Assembly: GCF_000725125.1 (NCBI RefSeq)
Contig: NZ_JFCB01000007.1
Span: 1-64,000, forward strand
Length of the DNA stretch: 64,000 bases
Source of the DNA: Streptomyces toyocaensis
GTDB lineage: Bacteria > Actinomycetota > Actinomycetes > Streptomycetales > Streptomycetaceae
Direction of reading: 5' to 3'
Positions 36,479-44,698 of the stretch are shown here, piece after piece (position 1 is the first letter of the stretch; every line of letters starts with the position of its first letter). The notes below the pieces were generated by a model, which was not told the origin of the DNA, did no database searches, and worked only from the letters and a program-made list of their open reading frames with translations. The position numbers and the translations under genes were made by a program.

Positions 36479-38247
36479 CCCCGTCCGACGCCGTGGCGCA
36501 CCTGTCCCCCCACCGCTGGGCGCGGGCCAACCGCCTCCTGATCCGCAAGGCGCTGGCCGAGTTCGCCCACGAGCGGATCGTCACGCCGGAGCCCACGGGC
36601 GACGGCGGGTACGCCGTCCGCAGCGACGACGGCCTGACCCGGTACACCTTCACGGCGAGGCTGCGCGCCCTGGACCACTGGCAGATCGACGCCGACTCGA
36701 TCGCCCGTCACCGCGACGGCGCCGAACTCCCGCTCGCCGCGCTCGACTTCTTCATCGAGCTGCAGAAGTCCCTGGGCCTGAGCGACGAGGTCCTGCCGGT
36801 GTACCTGGAGGAGATCTCCTCCACTCTCTCCGGCACCTGCTACAAGCTCACCAAGCCGCAGGTCACAGCCGCCGAGCTGGTCGACGCCGGCTTCCAGGCC
36901 ATCGAGACCGGCATGACCGAGGGCCACCCCTGCTTCGTCGCCAACAACGGGCGGCTCGGCTTCGGCATCCACGAGTACCTGGCGTACGCGCCGGAGGCCG
37001 CCAACCCGGTGAGGCTGGTGTGGCTGGCGGCGCACCGCTCGCGGGCCGCGTTCACGGCGGGCGCGGGGGTCGAGTACGCCTCGTTCATCCGGGAGGAGCT
37101 GGGCGGGGAGACCGTCGAGGGCTTCCACGGCATGCTGCGCGACCAGGGCCTCGACCCCGCCGAGTACCTCCTGATCCCCGTCCACCCCTGGCAGTGGTGG
37201 AACAAGCTGTCCGTCACCTTCGCCGCCGAGGTCGCCCGCCGGCACCTGGTCTGCCTGGGCGAGGGCGACGACGAGTACCTGGCCCAGCAGTCCATCCGCA
37301 CGTTCTTCAACCGGTCGCACCCGGAGAAGCACTACGTGAAGACCGCGCTGTCCGTCCTCAACATGGGCTTCATGCGGGGACTGTCCGCCGCCTACATGGA
37401 GGCCACCCCGGCCATCAACGACTGGCTGGCGCGGCTCATCGAGAACGACCCGGTGCTGCGCGGCACCGGACTGTCGATCATCCGGGAGCGGGCCGCCGTG
37501 GGCTACCGGCACCTGGAGTACGAGCGGGCCACGGACCGCTCCTCGCCGTACCGCAAGATGCTGGCCGCACTGTGGCGGGAGAGCCCGGTGCCGTCCCTGC
37601 GCGACGGCGAGTCGCTCGCCACCATGGCCTCCCTGGTCCACGTCGACCACGAGGGGAGGTCCTTCGCGGGCGCGCTGATCGAGCGCTCGGGGCTCGCCCC
37701 GGCCGAGTGGCTGCGGCACTACCTGCGGGCGTACTACGTCCCGCTGCTGCACAGCTTCTACGCCTACGACCTGGTGTACATGCCGCACGGCGAGAACGTG
37801 ATCCTGGTGCTGGAGGACGGGGTGGTGCGGCGGGCGGTCTACAAGGACATCGCCGAGGAGATCGCGGTGATGGACCCGGACGCGGTGCTGCCGCCGGAGG
37901 TCTCCCGCATCCGGGTCGAGGTCCCGGACGACACCAAGCTCCTGTCGGTCTTCACGGACGTCTTCGACTGCTTCTTCCGCTTCCTCGCCGCGAACCTCGC
38001 CGAGGAGGGCGTCCTGGACGAGGACGGCTTCTGGCGCACGGTCGCGGAGGTCACCCGGGAGTACCAGGCGTCGGTGCCGGAACTGGCCGACCGGTTCGCC
38101 CGGTACGACATGTTCGCCCCCGAGTTCGCCCTGTCCTGCCTGAATCGCCTCCAGCTGCGCGACAACAAGCAGATGGTCGACCTGACAGACCCGTCCGGCG
38201 CCCTCCAGCTGGTGGGCACGCTGAGGAACCCCCTCGCGGACTTCTGA
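36475..38247 (+). CDS. desD: Desferrioxamine NIS synthetase
   Basis: A 590-residue IucA/IucC-family synthetase, the normal family length. The ATP-site segment SHPEKHYVKTALSVLNMGFM and the C-terminal FhuF-like iron-transporter region are present. It condenses N-hydroxy-succinylcadaverine units with ATP into desferrioxamine B/E. Last gene of the desABCD operon, followed by a strong hairpin. Confidence 0.95.
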   Translation: MTPSDAVAHLSPHRWARANRLLIRKALAEFAHERIVTPEPTGDGGYAVRSDDGLTRYTFTARLRALDHWQIDADSIARHRDGAELPLAALDFFIELQKSLGLSDEVLPVYLEEISSTLSGTCYKLTKPQVTAAELVDAGFQAIETGMTEGHPCFVANNGRLGFGIHEYLAYAPEAANPVRLVWLAAHRSRAAFTAGAGVEYASFIREELGGETVEGFHGMLRDQGLDPAEYLLIPVHPWQWWNKLSVTFAAEVARRHLVCLGEGDDEYLAQQSIRTFFNRSHPEKHYVKTALSVLNMGFMRGLSAAYMEATPAINDWLARLIENDPVLRGTGLSIIRERAAVGYRHLEYERATDRSSPYRKMLAALWRESPVPSLRDGESLATMASLVHVDHEGRSFAGALIERSGLAPAEWLRHYLRAYYVPLLHSFYAYDLVYMPHGENVILVLEDGVVRRAVYKDIAEEIAVMDPDAVLPPEVSRIRVEVPDDTKLLSVFTDVFDCFFRFLAANLAEEGVLDEDGFWRTVAEVTREYQASVPELADRFARYDMFAPEFALSCLNRLQLRDNKQMVDLTDPSGALQLVGTLRNPLADF

Positions 38248-38262
38248 CCCTTCGAACAGGCC

Positions 38263-38293
38263 GGTACCCCGGAGTGCGGTCCTCCGGGGTACC
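38263..38293 (+). terminator. Hairpin terminator of the des operon
   Basis: Perfect 12-bp arms GGTACCCCGGAG / CTCCGGGGTACC with a 7-nt loop, 16 nt after the desD stop. No T-tract. It may also stop minus-strand transcription from the hexosaminidase gene. Confidence 0.85.
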
Positions 38294-38356
38294 CGTCAGC
38301 ACGTATGCCTCAGGGGCAACGCCCCGAGGCCATGAGCGCCCCAGCCTCAACATCCC

Positions 38357-38417
38357 AGGGGCGCGGGGCTGTGCCGACATGCGGCTCCGCCGCGTGGGCG
38401 CGACCAGCCCCCACCGG
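38357..38417 (+). repeat. Dispersed intergenic palindromic repeat, copy c (long form)
   Basis: It starts CAGGGGCGCGGGGCTGTGCC and ends GACCAGCCCCCACCGG, with an inserted hairpin CGGCTCCGCCG that shorter copies lack. It lies between the convergent desD and hexosaminidase genes. The insert shows that the family is modular. Confidence 0.75.
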
Positions 38418-38438
38418 CCGGCAGCCGGCTCACTGCCG

Positions 38439-40055
38439 TCAAGACCACGGCACCTGCGGCGACCGGTAATAACCCATCCCCAGCGCATCCCAGCGCGGAG
38501 CCTGCGCAGCCAGCCGCACGCGATAGTCCTCCCAGTCCCGCGCGGCCGCCGGCGACCACCCGAGCTCGGCGATCCCGGGCAGCCGGGGGAAGGCCATGTA
38601 CTCCAGCTCCCCGGACTCCGACAGCGTCTCCGTCCACAACGGCGCCTCGACGCCCCGCACCGCGGACGCCGGCACGCCCGGCAGATACGTCCCCGGGTCC
38701 CAGTCGTAGGACCGCCGCACCTCGACGTACCCCGCCCAGGACAGCCCGAGCGGCGTGTTCTTGTCGTACTTCATGTCGAGGTAGGCCCGGTCGGCCGGGG
38801 AGAGGATCAGTCCGGTGCCGTTGCGGGCGGCCTCCGCCACCCGCTCCTTCTCCGCGTCACTGGTGCGGTCCAGGCCCCAGTACTGGACGAGCGCCCCCTC
38901 CGCCGGTTCCGCGCCGGTCAACTGGTGCCAGCCGACCACGGTCTTGCCATACTTCGCGACGATCGGCTGCACCCGGTCCATGAACGTCACGAAGTCCTCG
39001 TGCGGCGTGGAGTGCGCCTCGTCACCGCCGATGTGGAGGTAGCGGCCGGGCGTGAGCGCGGCGGTCTCCCGCACCACGTCGTCCACGAAGTCGTACGTGA
39101 TCTCCTTGCCGACGCACAGCGAGCTGAAGCCGACCTTGGTGCCCGTGTAGAGCGGGGGTGCCACGCCGTCGCAGTTCAGGTCGGCGTAGGAGGCGAGGGC
39201 GGCGTTGGTGTGGCCCGGCATGTCGATCTCGGGGACGACCTCGAGATGACGGGAGGAGGCGTAGCGGACGATCTCCTTGTAGTCGGCCTTGGTGTAGTAC
39301 CCGCCGGGTCCGCCGCCGACCTCGGTGGAGCCCCCGTAGGTGGCCAGGCGCGGCCAGGAGTCGACGGCGATGCGCCAGCCCTGGTCGTCGCTGAGGTGCA
39401 GGTGCAGTTTGTTGATCTTGTACAGGGCGATCTGGTCGATGTAGCGCTTGACCTCGTCGACGGAGAAGAAGTGCCGGGAGACGTCGAGCATGGCGCCGCG
39501 CCAGCCGAAGCGCGGGGTGTCCGTGACGGTGCCGCCCGCCACCAGCCAGGGACCGGGCTGCTCGGAGTCCTCCTCGACGGCCGCGGGGAGCAGCTGGCGC
39601 AGGGTCTGCACCCCGTGGAAGAGCCCGGCGGGCCCGGCGGCGGTGAGGGTGACGCCCGAGCGGCCGCTGTGCAGGCGGTAACCCTCGCTGCCGTAGGGGC
39701 CCTCGGCGATCCGGAGCCGGATGCCGCCCCTGCCGTGGTCGGTGACAGGCAGCCGGTAGCCGGTGGAGGGCCGCAGGACGTCCGCGAGGTACTCGCCGAC
39801 CCGGCGGGCCTCGCGGGAGCCGTCGACCCGGATCCGGGTGTCCTCGGTGATGCGGTACGGGGATCCGCCCGGGTCCACCGAGGCGGGGGCCGGGATCACC
39901 CGGTCCAGGGGAACGGGGGTCGTGTCCCGCGCGCTCTCGCGCTGCGCGGGGGCCGCTCCCACCATGACGCTCCCGGCCGCCATGACCAGCAGCAGGGATC
40001 CGAGCAGGCGGGTGGTACGGGGAGTCGTTCCGTGGTGCCGTCGTTGCCGTCTCAC
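38439..40055 (-). CDS. Secreted beta-N-acetylhexosaminidase, GH20
   Basis: A 538-residue exported enzyme. A basic N-terminus and hydrophobic stretch (LLGSLLLVMAAGSVMVGAA) form the signal. A GH20b-type domain (to about residue 170) precedes the GH20 barrel. The catalytic pair is in HIGGDEAHST (D345-E346). It releases GlcNAc or GalNAc from chito-oligosaccharides. GTG start with GGGAG at good spacing. A DasR-like site lies 45 bp upstream. Convergent with desD. Confidence 0.92.
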   Translation of the reverse strand: MRRQRRHHGTTPRTTRLLGSLLLVMAAGSVMVGAAPAQRESARDTTPVPLDRVIPAPASVDPGGSPYRITEDTRIRVDGSREARRVGEYLADVLRPSTGYRLPVTDHGRGGIRLRIAEGPYGSEGYRLHSGRSGVTLTAAGPAGLFHGVQTLRQLLPAAVEEDSEQPGPWLVAGGTVTDTPRFGWRGAMLDVSRHFFSVDEVKRYIDQIALYKINKLHLHLSDDQGWRIAVDSWPRLATYGGSTEVGGGPGGYYTKADYKEIVRYASSRHLEVVPEIDMPGHTNAALASYADLNCDGVAPPLYTGTKVGFSSLCVGKEITYDFVDDVVRETAALTPGRYLHIGGDEAHSTPHEDFVTFMDRVQPIVAKYGKTVVGWHQLTGAEPAEGALVQYWGLDRTSDAEKERVAEAARNGTGLILSPADRAYLDMKYDKNTPLGLSWAGYVEVRRSYDWDPGTYLPGVPASAVRGVEAPLWTETLSESGELEYMAFPRLPGIAELGWSPAAARDWEDYRVRLAAQAPRWDALGMGYYRSPQVPWS

Positions 40056-40099
40056 ACGCGCTCCCTTCTCAACTCCGTGGCTCCGCAAGGGAAACCGGA

Positions 40100-40115
40100 C
40101 AGGGTATGGACCACT
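40100..40115 (-). promoter_or_regulatory. Possible DasR (dre) operator
   Basis: AGTGGTCCATACCCTG on the minus strand matches 11 of 16 positions of the dre palindrome AGTGGTCTAGACCACT, including the AGTGGTC half. DasR controls chitin and GlcNAc genes in Streptomyces, and this hexosaminidase is a sensible target. The right half is degenerate. Confidence 0.5.
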
Positions 40116-40145
40116 CTCCCGCAGTTCCGGTGAAACAATCACCCC

Positions 40146-41027
40146 ATGGTGGAAATCATCCAGAAGGACGGTACGTGGACGTTCGACGGGGAGGCCCTGC
40201 GACTGACTCCCGGACGGGACAAGAACGTCGGCCTGCTCCGCAGGACCCTGGGTGAACTGACGCTGCCCCTGGGCGCGTTGGCGGGGATCTCGTTCGAACA
40301 GGGCAAGAGGGCGGGGCAGCTCAGGCTGCGGCTGCGGGACGGCGCCGATCCACTGCTGCACGCGGCCGGGGGCCGGCTCACCGAGCCGCACGACCCCTAC
40401 CGGCTCGTCGTCGAATCCGACCGCTACGGCGTCGCCGAGTACTTCACGGAGGAGGTCCGCACCGCGCTGCTGCTGGACCAGGTCCCCTCCGACCCGGTGA
40501 CCGAGTACCTCCTGCCCGGCCCGTCCGTGCCGCTGTCGGTGTCCGCCGGGGACGGCACGGCGAGCTTCGACGGCGAGCGCGTCCGGCTCGAGTGGAACTG
40601 GAAGACGGAGGACGCCAAGGCCGCCGCCGGCCCCCGCACCCTCGCCGTGACGGACCTGGCCGGCGTGGAGTGGCAGCCGGCGGCCGGCCTGGAGAACGGG
40701 CACCTGCGCTTCTTCGTGCGGAACTCCCCCACCAAGGCCCCGGCCAAGTACGACCCCCACTCGGTGGAGCTGTGGGGTTTCAAGAAGGACCCCCTGATGG
40801 CGCTCGTCGCCGCCGCCGTCCAGGCCCGTCTGCCGCACCCCGCCGCCCCCGCGGGCGAGCACGCCCCGGAACCGGAGGCCGGCCGGCAGCCGGCGCCCTC
40901 CCCCGGCGAGGACGACCACGACGCCCTGCTGCGCCGGCTGCGGGAACTGGGCGAGCTGCACCGGTCCGGGGTGCTCACGGACGAGGAGTTCACCCTCGCC
41001 AAACAGGCGATCCTCAAGCGCATGTAG
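40146..41027 (+). CDS. DUF4429/SHOCT-domain protein
   Basis: A 293-residue cytoplasmic protein. Two repeated beta-rich modules (FDGEALRLTPGRDKNVG and FDGERVRLEWNWKTEDA, each near the start of a half) correspond to DUF4429. After a Pro-rich linker, the C-terminal 30 residues (LGELHRSGVLTDEEFTLAKQ) form a SHOCT motif, a short oligomerisation segment. Function unknown. It is divergent from the hexosaminidase; AACAAT lies close to the ATG and may serve as a leaderless -10. Confidence 0.8.
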   Translation: MVEIIQKDGTWTFDGEALRLTPGRDKNVGLLRRTLGELTLPLGALAGISFEQGKRAGQLRLRLRDGADPLLHAAGGRLTEPHDPYRLVVESDRYGVAEYFTEEVRTALLLDQVPSDPVTEYLLPGPSVPLSVSAGDGTASFDGERVRLEWNWKTEDAKAAAGPRTLAVTDLAGVEWQPAAGLENGHLRFFVRNSPTKAPAKYDPHSVELWGFKKDPLMALVAAAVQARLPHPAAPAGEHAPEPEAGRQPAPSPGEDDHDALLRRLRELGELHRSGVLTDEEFTLAKQAILKRM

Positions 41028-41045
41028 CCCCCGCCCAGCACCGCC

Positions 41046-41061
41046 TGCCCGAAATCGGGCA
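41046..41061 (+). terminator. Short hairpin after the DUF4429 gene
   Basis: Arms TGCCCGA / TCGGGCA around AA, 19 nt after the stop codon. It could be a weak terminator or, lying 42 bp before the next start, an operator for that gene. Confidence 0.5.
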
Positions 41062-41102
41062 CGATTCTTGCGAAACAGCCTCCGGTACCCCAGGATCATC
41101 GG

Positions 41103-41360
41103 GTGCACGACGAACTTGTTGATCACCTGACGCGGTCCACGCCCCTCAGCCGGGGCGAGGCGCTGCGTGTGATCCAGGACGTGCTCGCCTACTTCGACGA
41201 GACGACCGAGGAGTACGTCCGTCGCCGCCACCGCGAACTCCAGGCCCAGGGCCTGGTGAACGCGGCGATCTTCGAACGGATCGAGGCGGACCTCAGATAC
41301 CGAGCGGTGGCGCCGCCCGAGCTCTCGCTCCGGCAGCTGCGCCGCATCGTCTACGGCTAG
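41103..41360 (+). CDS. Small conserved hypothetical protein
   Basis: An 85-residue, mostly helical, charged protein (LSRGEALRVIQDVLAYF, then EEYVRRRHRELQAQG). No signal or membrane segment. GTG start. It ends 11 bp before glmS and is probably co-transcribed with it. I do not recognise a family; its place beside glmS may be positional only. Confidence 0.7.
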   Translation: MHDELVDHLTRSTPLSRGEALRVIQDVLAYFDETTEEYVRRRHRELQAQGLVNAAIFERIEADLRYRAVAPPELSLRQLRRIVYG

Positions 41361-41371
41361 GAACTACGCAT

Positions 41372-43189
41372 ATGTGCGGAATCGTCGGATACATCGGCAG
41401 GCGTGAGGTCGCTCCCCTGCTGCTCGAGGGCCTGCAGCGCCTGGAGTACCGCGGCTACGACTCGGCGGGCATCGTCGTCACGTCCCCGAAGGCGGCCGGC
41501 CTGAAGATGGTCAAGGCCAAGGGCCGGGTGCGCGACCTGGAGGCGAAGGTCCCGGCGCGCTTCAAGGGCACCACGGGCATAGCCCACACCCGCTGGGCCA
41601 CCCACGGCGCCCCGTCCGACGTCAACGCCCACCCGCACCTGGACGCCGAGGGCAAGGTCGCCGTCGTCCACAACGGCATCATCGACAACGCCGCCGACCT
41701 GCGCCGCAAGCTGGAGGCGGACGGCGTCGAGTTCCTCTCCGAGACGGACACCGAGGTCCTCGTCCACCTCATCGCCCGCTCGACGGCCGAGAAGCTGGAG
41801 GACAAGGTCCGCGAGACCGTGCGCCTCGTCGAGGGCACCTACGGCATCGCCGTGCTGCACGCCGACTTCCCGGACCGCATCGTCGTGGCCCGCAACGGCT
41901 CCCCGGTCGTCCTCGGCATCGGCGAGAAGGAGATGTTCGTCGCCTCCGACATCGCCGCGCTGGTCGCCCACACCCGGCAGATCGTCACGCTGGACGACGG
42001 CGAGATGGCCACCCTCAAGGCCGACGACTTCCGCACCTACACCACCGAGGGCACCCGGACGACCGCCGAGCCGACCACCGTGGAGTGGGAGGCGGCCTCG
42101 TACGACATGGGCGGCCACGACACCTACATGCACAAGGAGATCCACGAGCAGGCCGAGGCCGTGGACCGGGTGCTGCGCGGACGGATCGACGACCGCTTCT
42201 CCACCGTGCACCTCGGCGGCCTCAACCTCGACGCCCGCGAGGCGCGCCGGATCCGCCGTGTGAAGATCCTCGGCTGCGGCACCTCGTACCACGCCGGCAT
42301 GATCGGCGCGCAGATGATCGAGGAGCTGGCCCGCATCCCCGCCGACGCCGAGCCGGCCTCGGAGTTCCGCTACCGCAACGCGGTCGTGGATCCCGACACC
42401 CTGTACATCGCGGTCTCCCAGTCCGGTGAGACGTACGACGTGCTGGCCGCCGTGCAGGAGCTGAAGCGCAAGGGCGCCCGGGTGCTGGGCGTGGTCAACG
42501 TCGTCGGCTCCGCGATCGCCCGCGAGGCGGACGGCGGCGTCTACGTGCACGCCGGCCCCGAGGTGTGCGTGGTGTCCACCAAGTGCTTCACCAACACCAC
42601 GGTCGCCTTCGCCCTGCTCGCCCTGCACCTGGGCCGCACCCGTGACCTGTCGGTGCGCGACGGCAAGCGGATCATCGAGGGCCTGCGCCGGCTCCCGGGC
42701 CAGATCGCCGAGATCATGGAGCAGGAGGAGGAGATCAAGAAGCTGGCCCTGGAGTACGCCGACGCCCGCTCGATGCTCTTCATCGGCCGCGTCCGGGGCT
42801 ACCCGGTGGCCCGCGAGGCCTCCCTGAAGCTCAAGGAGGTCTCCTACATCCACGCCGAGGCCTACCCGGCCTCCGAGCTGAAGCACGGCCCGCTGGCCCT
42901 GATCGAGCCGGCGCTCCCCACGGTCGCGATCGTCCCGGACGACGACCTGCTGGAGAAGAACCGCGCGGCCATGGAGGAGATCAAGGCCCGCAGCGGCCGG
43001 ATCGTCGCCGTGGCCCACCAGGAGCAGGAGAAGGCCGACCACACGCTCCTCGTCCCTAAGAACGAGGACGAGCTGGACCCGATCCTGATGGGCATCCCCC
43101 TCCAGCTCCTCGCCTACCACACGGCCCTGGCCCTCGGCCGGGACATCGACAAGCCCCGCAACCTGGCCAAGTCGGTCACGGTCGAGTAG
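41372..43189 (+). CDS. glmS: Glutamine-fructose-6-phosphate aminotransferase
   Basis: A 605-residue full-length enzyme. N-terminal MCGIVGYIGR supplies the nucleophile Cys2 of the glutaminase domain (to about residue 220). Two SIS domains follow (CGTSYHAG and SQSGETYDVLAA in the first; SSELKHGPLALIE-type segment in the second) and the C-terminus is NLAKSVTVE. It makes glucosamine-6-phosphate for peptidoglycan. In the S. coelicolor gene order this copy is the second paralogue (glmS2). No glmS ribozyme is seen; the upstream gap is 11 bp. Confidence 0.95.
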   Translation: MCGIVGYIGRREVAPLLLEGLQRLEYRGYDSAGIVVTSPKAAGLKMVKAKGRVRDLEAKVPARFKGTTGIAHTRWATHGAPSDVNAHPHLDAEGKVAVVHNGIIDNAADLRRKLEADGVEFLSETDTEVLVHLIARSTAEKLEDKVRETVRLVEGTYGIAVLHADFPDRIVVARNGSPVVLGIGEKEMFVASDIAALVAHTRQIVTLDDGEMATLKADDFRTYTTEGTRTTAEPTTVEWEAASYDMGGHDTYMHKEIHEQAEAVDRVLRGRIDDRFSTVHLGGLNLDAREARRIRRVKILGCGTSYHAGMIGAQMIEELARIPADAEPASEFRYRNAVVDPDTLYIAVSQSGETYDVLAAVQELKRKGARVLGVVNVVGSAIAREADGGVYVHAGPEVCVVSTKCFTNTTVAFALLALHLGRTRDLSVRDGKRIIEGLRRLPGQIAEIMEQEEEIKKLALEYADARSMLFIGRVRGYPVAREASLKLKEVSYIHAEAYPASELKHGPLALIEPALPTVAIVPDDDLLEKNRAAMEEIKARSGRIVAVAHQEQEKADHTLLVPKNEDELDPILMGIPLQLLAYHTALALGRDIDKPRNLAKSVTVE

Positions 43190-43230
43190 CCCCCGGGGGC
43201 CGGATCGCCGCGCACGACGCGACCAACGCA

Positions 43231-43270
43231 CCCGGGGGCGCGGGGAGCTGCGCGATCAACCCCCACGCGC
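43231..43270 (+). repeat. Dispersed intergenic palindromic repeat, copy d
   Basis: GGGGGCGCGGGGAGCTGCGC followed by GATCAACCCCCAC, the short form of the repeat family, between convergent glmS and the universal stress protein gene. Confidence 0.7.
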
Positions 43271-43289
43271 CTGCACAGGCCGCATCAGA

Positions 43290-43330
43290 ACGGGCCCTCA
43301 CGTGTGGCCACCCCACACGCGGGGGCCCGT
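43290..43330. terminator. Bidirectional terminator, glmS / usp
   Basis: Outer arms ACGGGCCC / GGGCCCGT enclose a second stem GTGTGG / CCACAC. It begins 100 nt after glmS and ends 7 nt from the usp stop codon, so it can end both convergent transcripts. Confidence 0.7.
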
Positions 43331-43337
43331 CCCCGGC

Positions 43338-43865
43338 TCACGGAATGACGACAACCGGCCGCTGCGCCCGCTTCGCCAGCCTCCCGGCAACCGAACCGAA
43401 GATCCGCCCCACGAGACCGTGGGTGGAACCCACGACGATCGCATCCGCCTCGTACTCCCGCCCCACCTCTTCGAGTTCGTGGCAGATGTCACCGCCGCGC
43501 TCGACCAGGATCCAGGGCACCTCGGCGAGATGGTCCGCACAGGCGAGCTCGAGTCCGAGCACCTCCGTGCGGTGGTCCGGGACGTCCACGAAGACAGGGG
43601 GCTCGCACCCCGCCCACACCGTGGTGGGCAGCCGGTTGGCCACATGGACGATGATCAGGCCCGAGCCGAAGCGCCGCGCCATGCCGATGGCGTACGCGAG
43701 GGCCCGCTCACTGGAGGTGGAGCCGTCGAAGCCGACGACCACCCCGTGCCGGAAGGCGGGGTCGCAGGGGTGACGTGATTCCTCCGCCGACAGGGGTTCG
43801 GCCGCCGTGGGATCGGCGACCGGCCGCTTGCGGTCCGCGGGTTCGAAGAATTCGTGACCGGCCAT
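43338..43865 (-). CDS. Universal stress protein (UspA family)
   Basis: A 175-residue single-domain Usp. After a charged N-terminal extension of about 40 residues, GVVVGFDGSTSSERALAYAI opens the domain. The ATP-binding signature is at the C-terminus (VGSTHGLVGRIFGSVAGRL, then QRPVVVI), fitting G-2X-G-9X-G(S). These proteins bind ATP and act in stress or dormancy. ATG chosen at MAGHEFFEP; longer starts add a non-family tail. Divergent from adpA across 833 bp. Confidence 0.88.
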   Translation of the reverse strand: MAGHEFFEPADRKRPVADPTAAEPLSAEESRHPCDPAFRHGVVVGFDGSTSSERALAYAIGMARRFGSGLIIVHVANRLPTTVWAGCEPPVFVDVPDHRTEVLGLELACADHLAEVPWILVERGGDICHELEEVGREYEADAIVVGSTHGLVGRIFGSVAGRLAKRAQRPVVVIP

Positions 43866-44698
43866 GGCTGTCTCGGGGGTGTGATCCTTCTGTGGGGGAC
43901 GACAGTGTGCGGCGGAGCTGTGTCCGGGAAAGGTCTTCCCAACCCCATACCCCCAAGGGTACGGCGGCACGCCTCCTGAGCCCGGACCCCGCGCATACCG
44001 GCAGGCGGGTTCCCCGGAGCATGCACGAGGGGCCGCCCGTCACGCAATGGTTGCTGCCCTGTACAGGTGGTTTGCGCGGGATTCACTTGGCGGCAAGAGT
44101 GGGGCCCTCCGGGTCGTCCGCACCGGAGGGCGCGGTGACCGACGGGCCGGCCGCGCGTTGAGCCGCGTGAGCCATGCCACAGGGGGTACACGGCGTCCGG
44201 AGCCGGTCCCACCCCGAGCGGGACCGTGTGACGCCCGCCCGGCATCCGGCGAGCGACGCGGTCCGCCGGGCGGCGTTCGGCCGCCGGCCGCGCGGCGGCG
44301 GGGATACACCGGTCGACTGACCGGTTTCCGCGCCCGCGCCCGTATCTTTTCAGCCAACTTCCGGCTGGTGTGCATGCCCGGCCCCGACCACCCCCCAACC
44401 CCCGTTCGACCTGCACGGAAAGGGTCCTGCGGACCCTGCGCACCCTACGGGGATTGGCCACTGCGACAAGGCGCACTTCCCTGCACGCCCCGCGAGTGCA
44501 ACCCTTCGTGATCGAATGCTTCACGCCAAGTTGCCAAGTCGACAATGCGCCGGGTGACCAACTGGCCACCTGGCCGCAACAGGACGCAGTAGATTCGATC
44601 TTGACTGTCGTACGGCGGGGGACTCGTGCAGGACCGAGGGGAAACGTGCAGGAGCGACACAACCGAGGAGCCGCGACCACCGAGGGGGGCTTAGCAGT
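43866..44698 (+). promoter_or_regulatory. Long (833-bp) upstream region of adpA
   Basis: No convincing gene lies here. The region holds an ARE-like palindrome (44308-44325), a TATCTT -10 candidate 17 bp downstream of it (44343-44348), a hairpin CAGCC-AACTTCC-GGCTG just after, and TAGATT at 44590-44595 as a second promoter candidate nearer the gene. GAGGGGGG precedes the adpA ATG. Long control regions are usual for adpA. Confidence 0.6.
44308..44325. promoter_or_regulatory. ARE-like inverted repeat upstream of adpA
   Basis: ACCGGTC-GACT-GACCGGT, perfect 7-bp arms, flanked by ATAC and TTTC. It resembles the ACCGGnC/GnCGGT core bound by gamma-butyrolactone receptor repressors (ArpA/ScbR type). 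Its right arm coincides with the -35 position for TATCTT at 44343. ArpA is known to repress adpA in S. griseus; binding here is inference. Confidence 0.5.

Noticed and set aside
37020..40133. A long plus-strand frame running through desD and across the hexosaminidase gene
   Set aside because: It is out of frame with desD and antisense to GH20, both of which have clear catalytic motifs. The translation is Gly/Arg/Ala-rich with no recognisable fold.
41361..41371. A glmS ribozyme or other riboswitch at glmS
   Set aside because: Only 11 bp separate glmS from the upstream gene, and the sequence has no room for the ribozyme core.
44400..44620. AdpA auto-regulatory boxes (TGGCSNGWWY) upstream of adpA
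   Set aside because: TGGCCACTGC, TGGCCACCTG and similar strings occur, but none keeps the G and the AT-rich end of the consensus.
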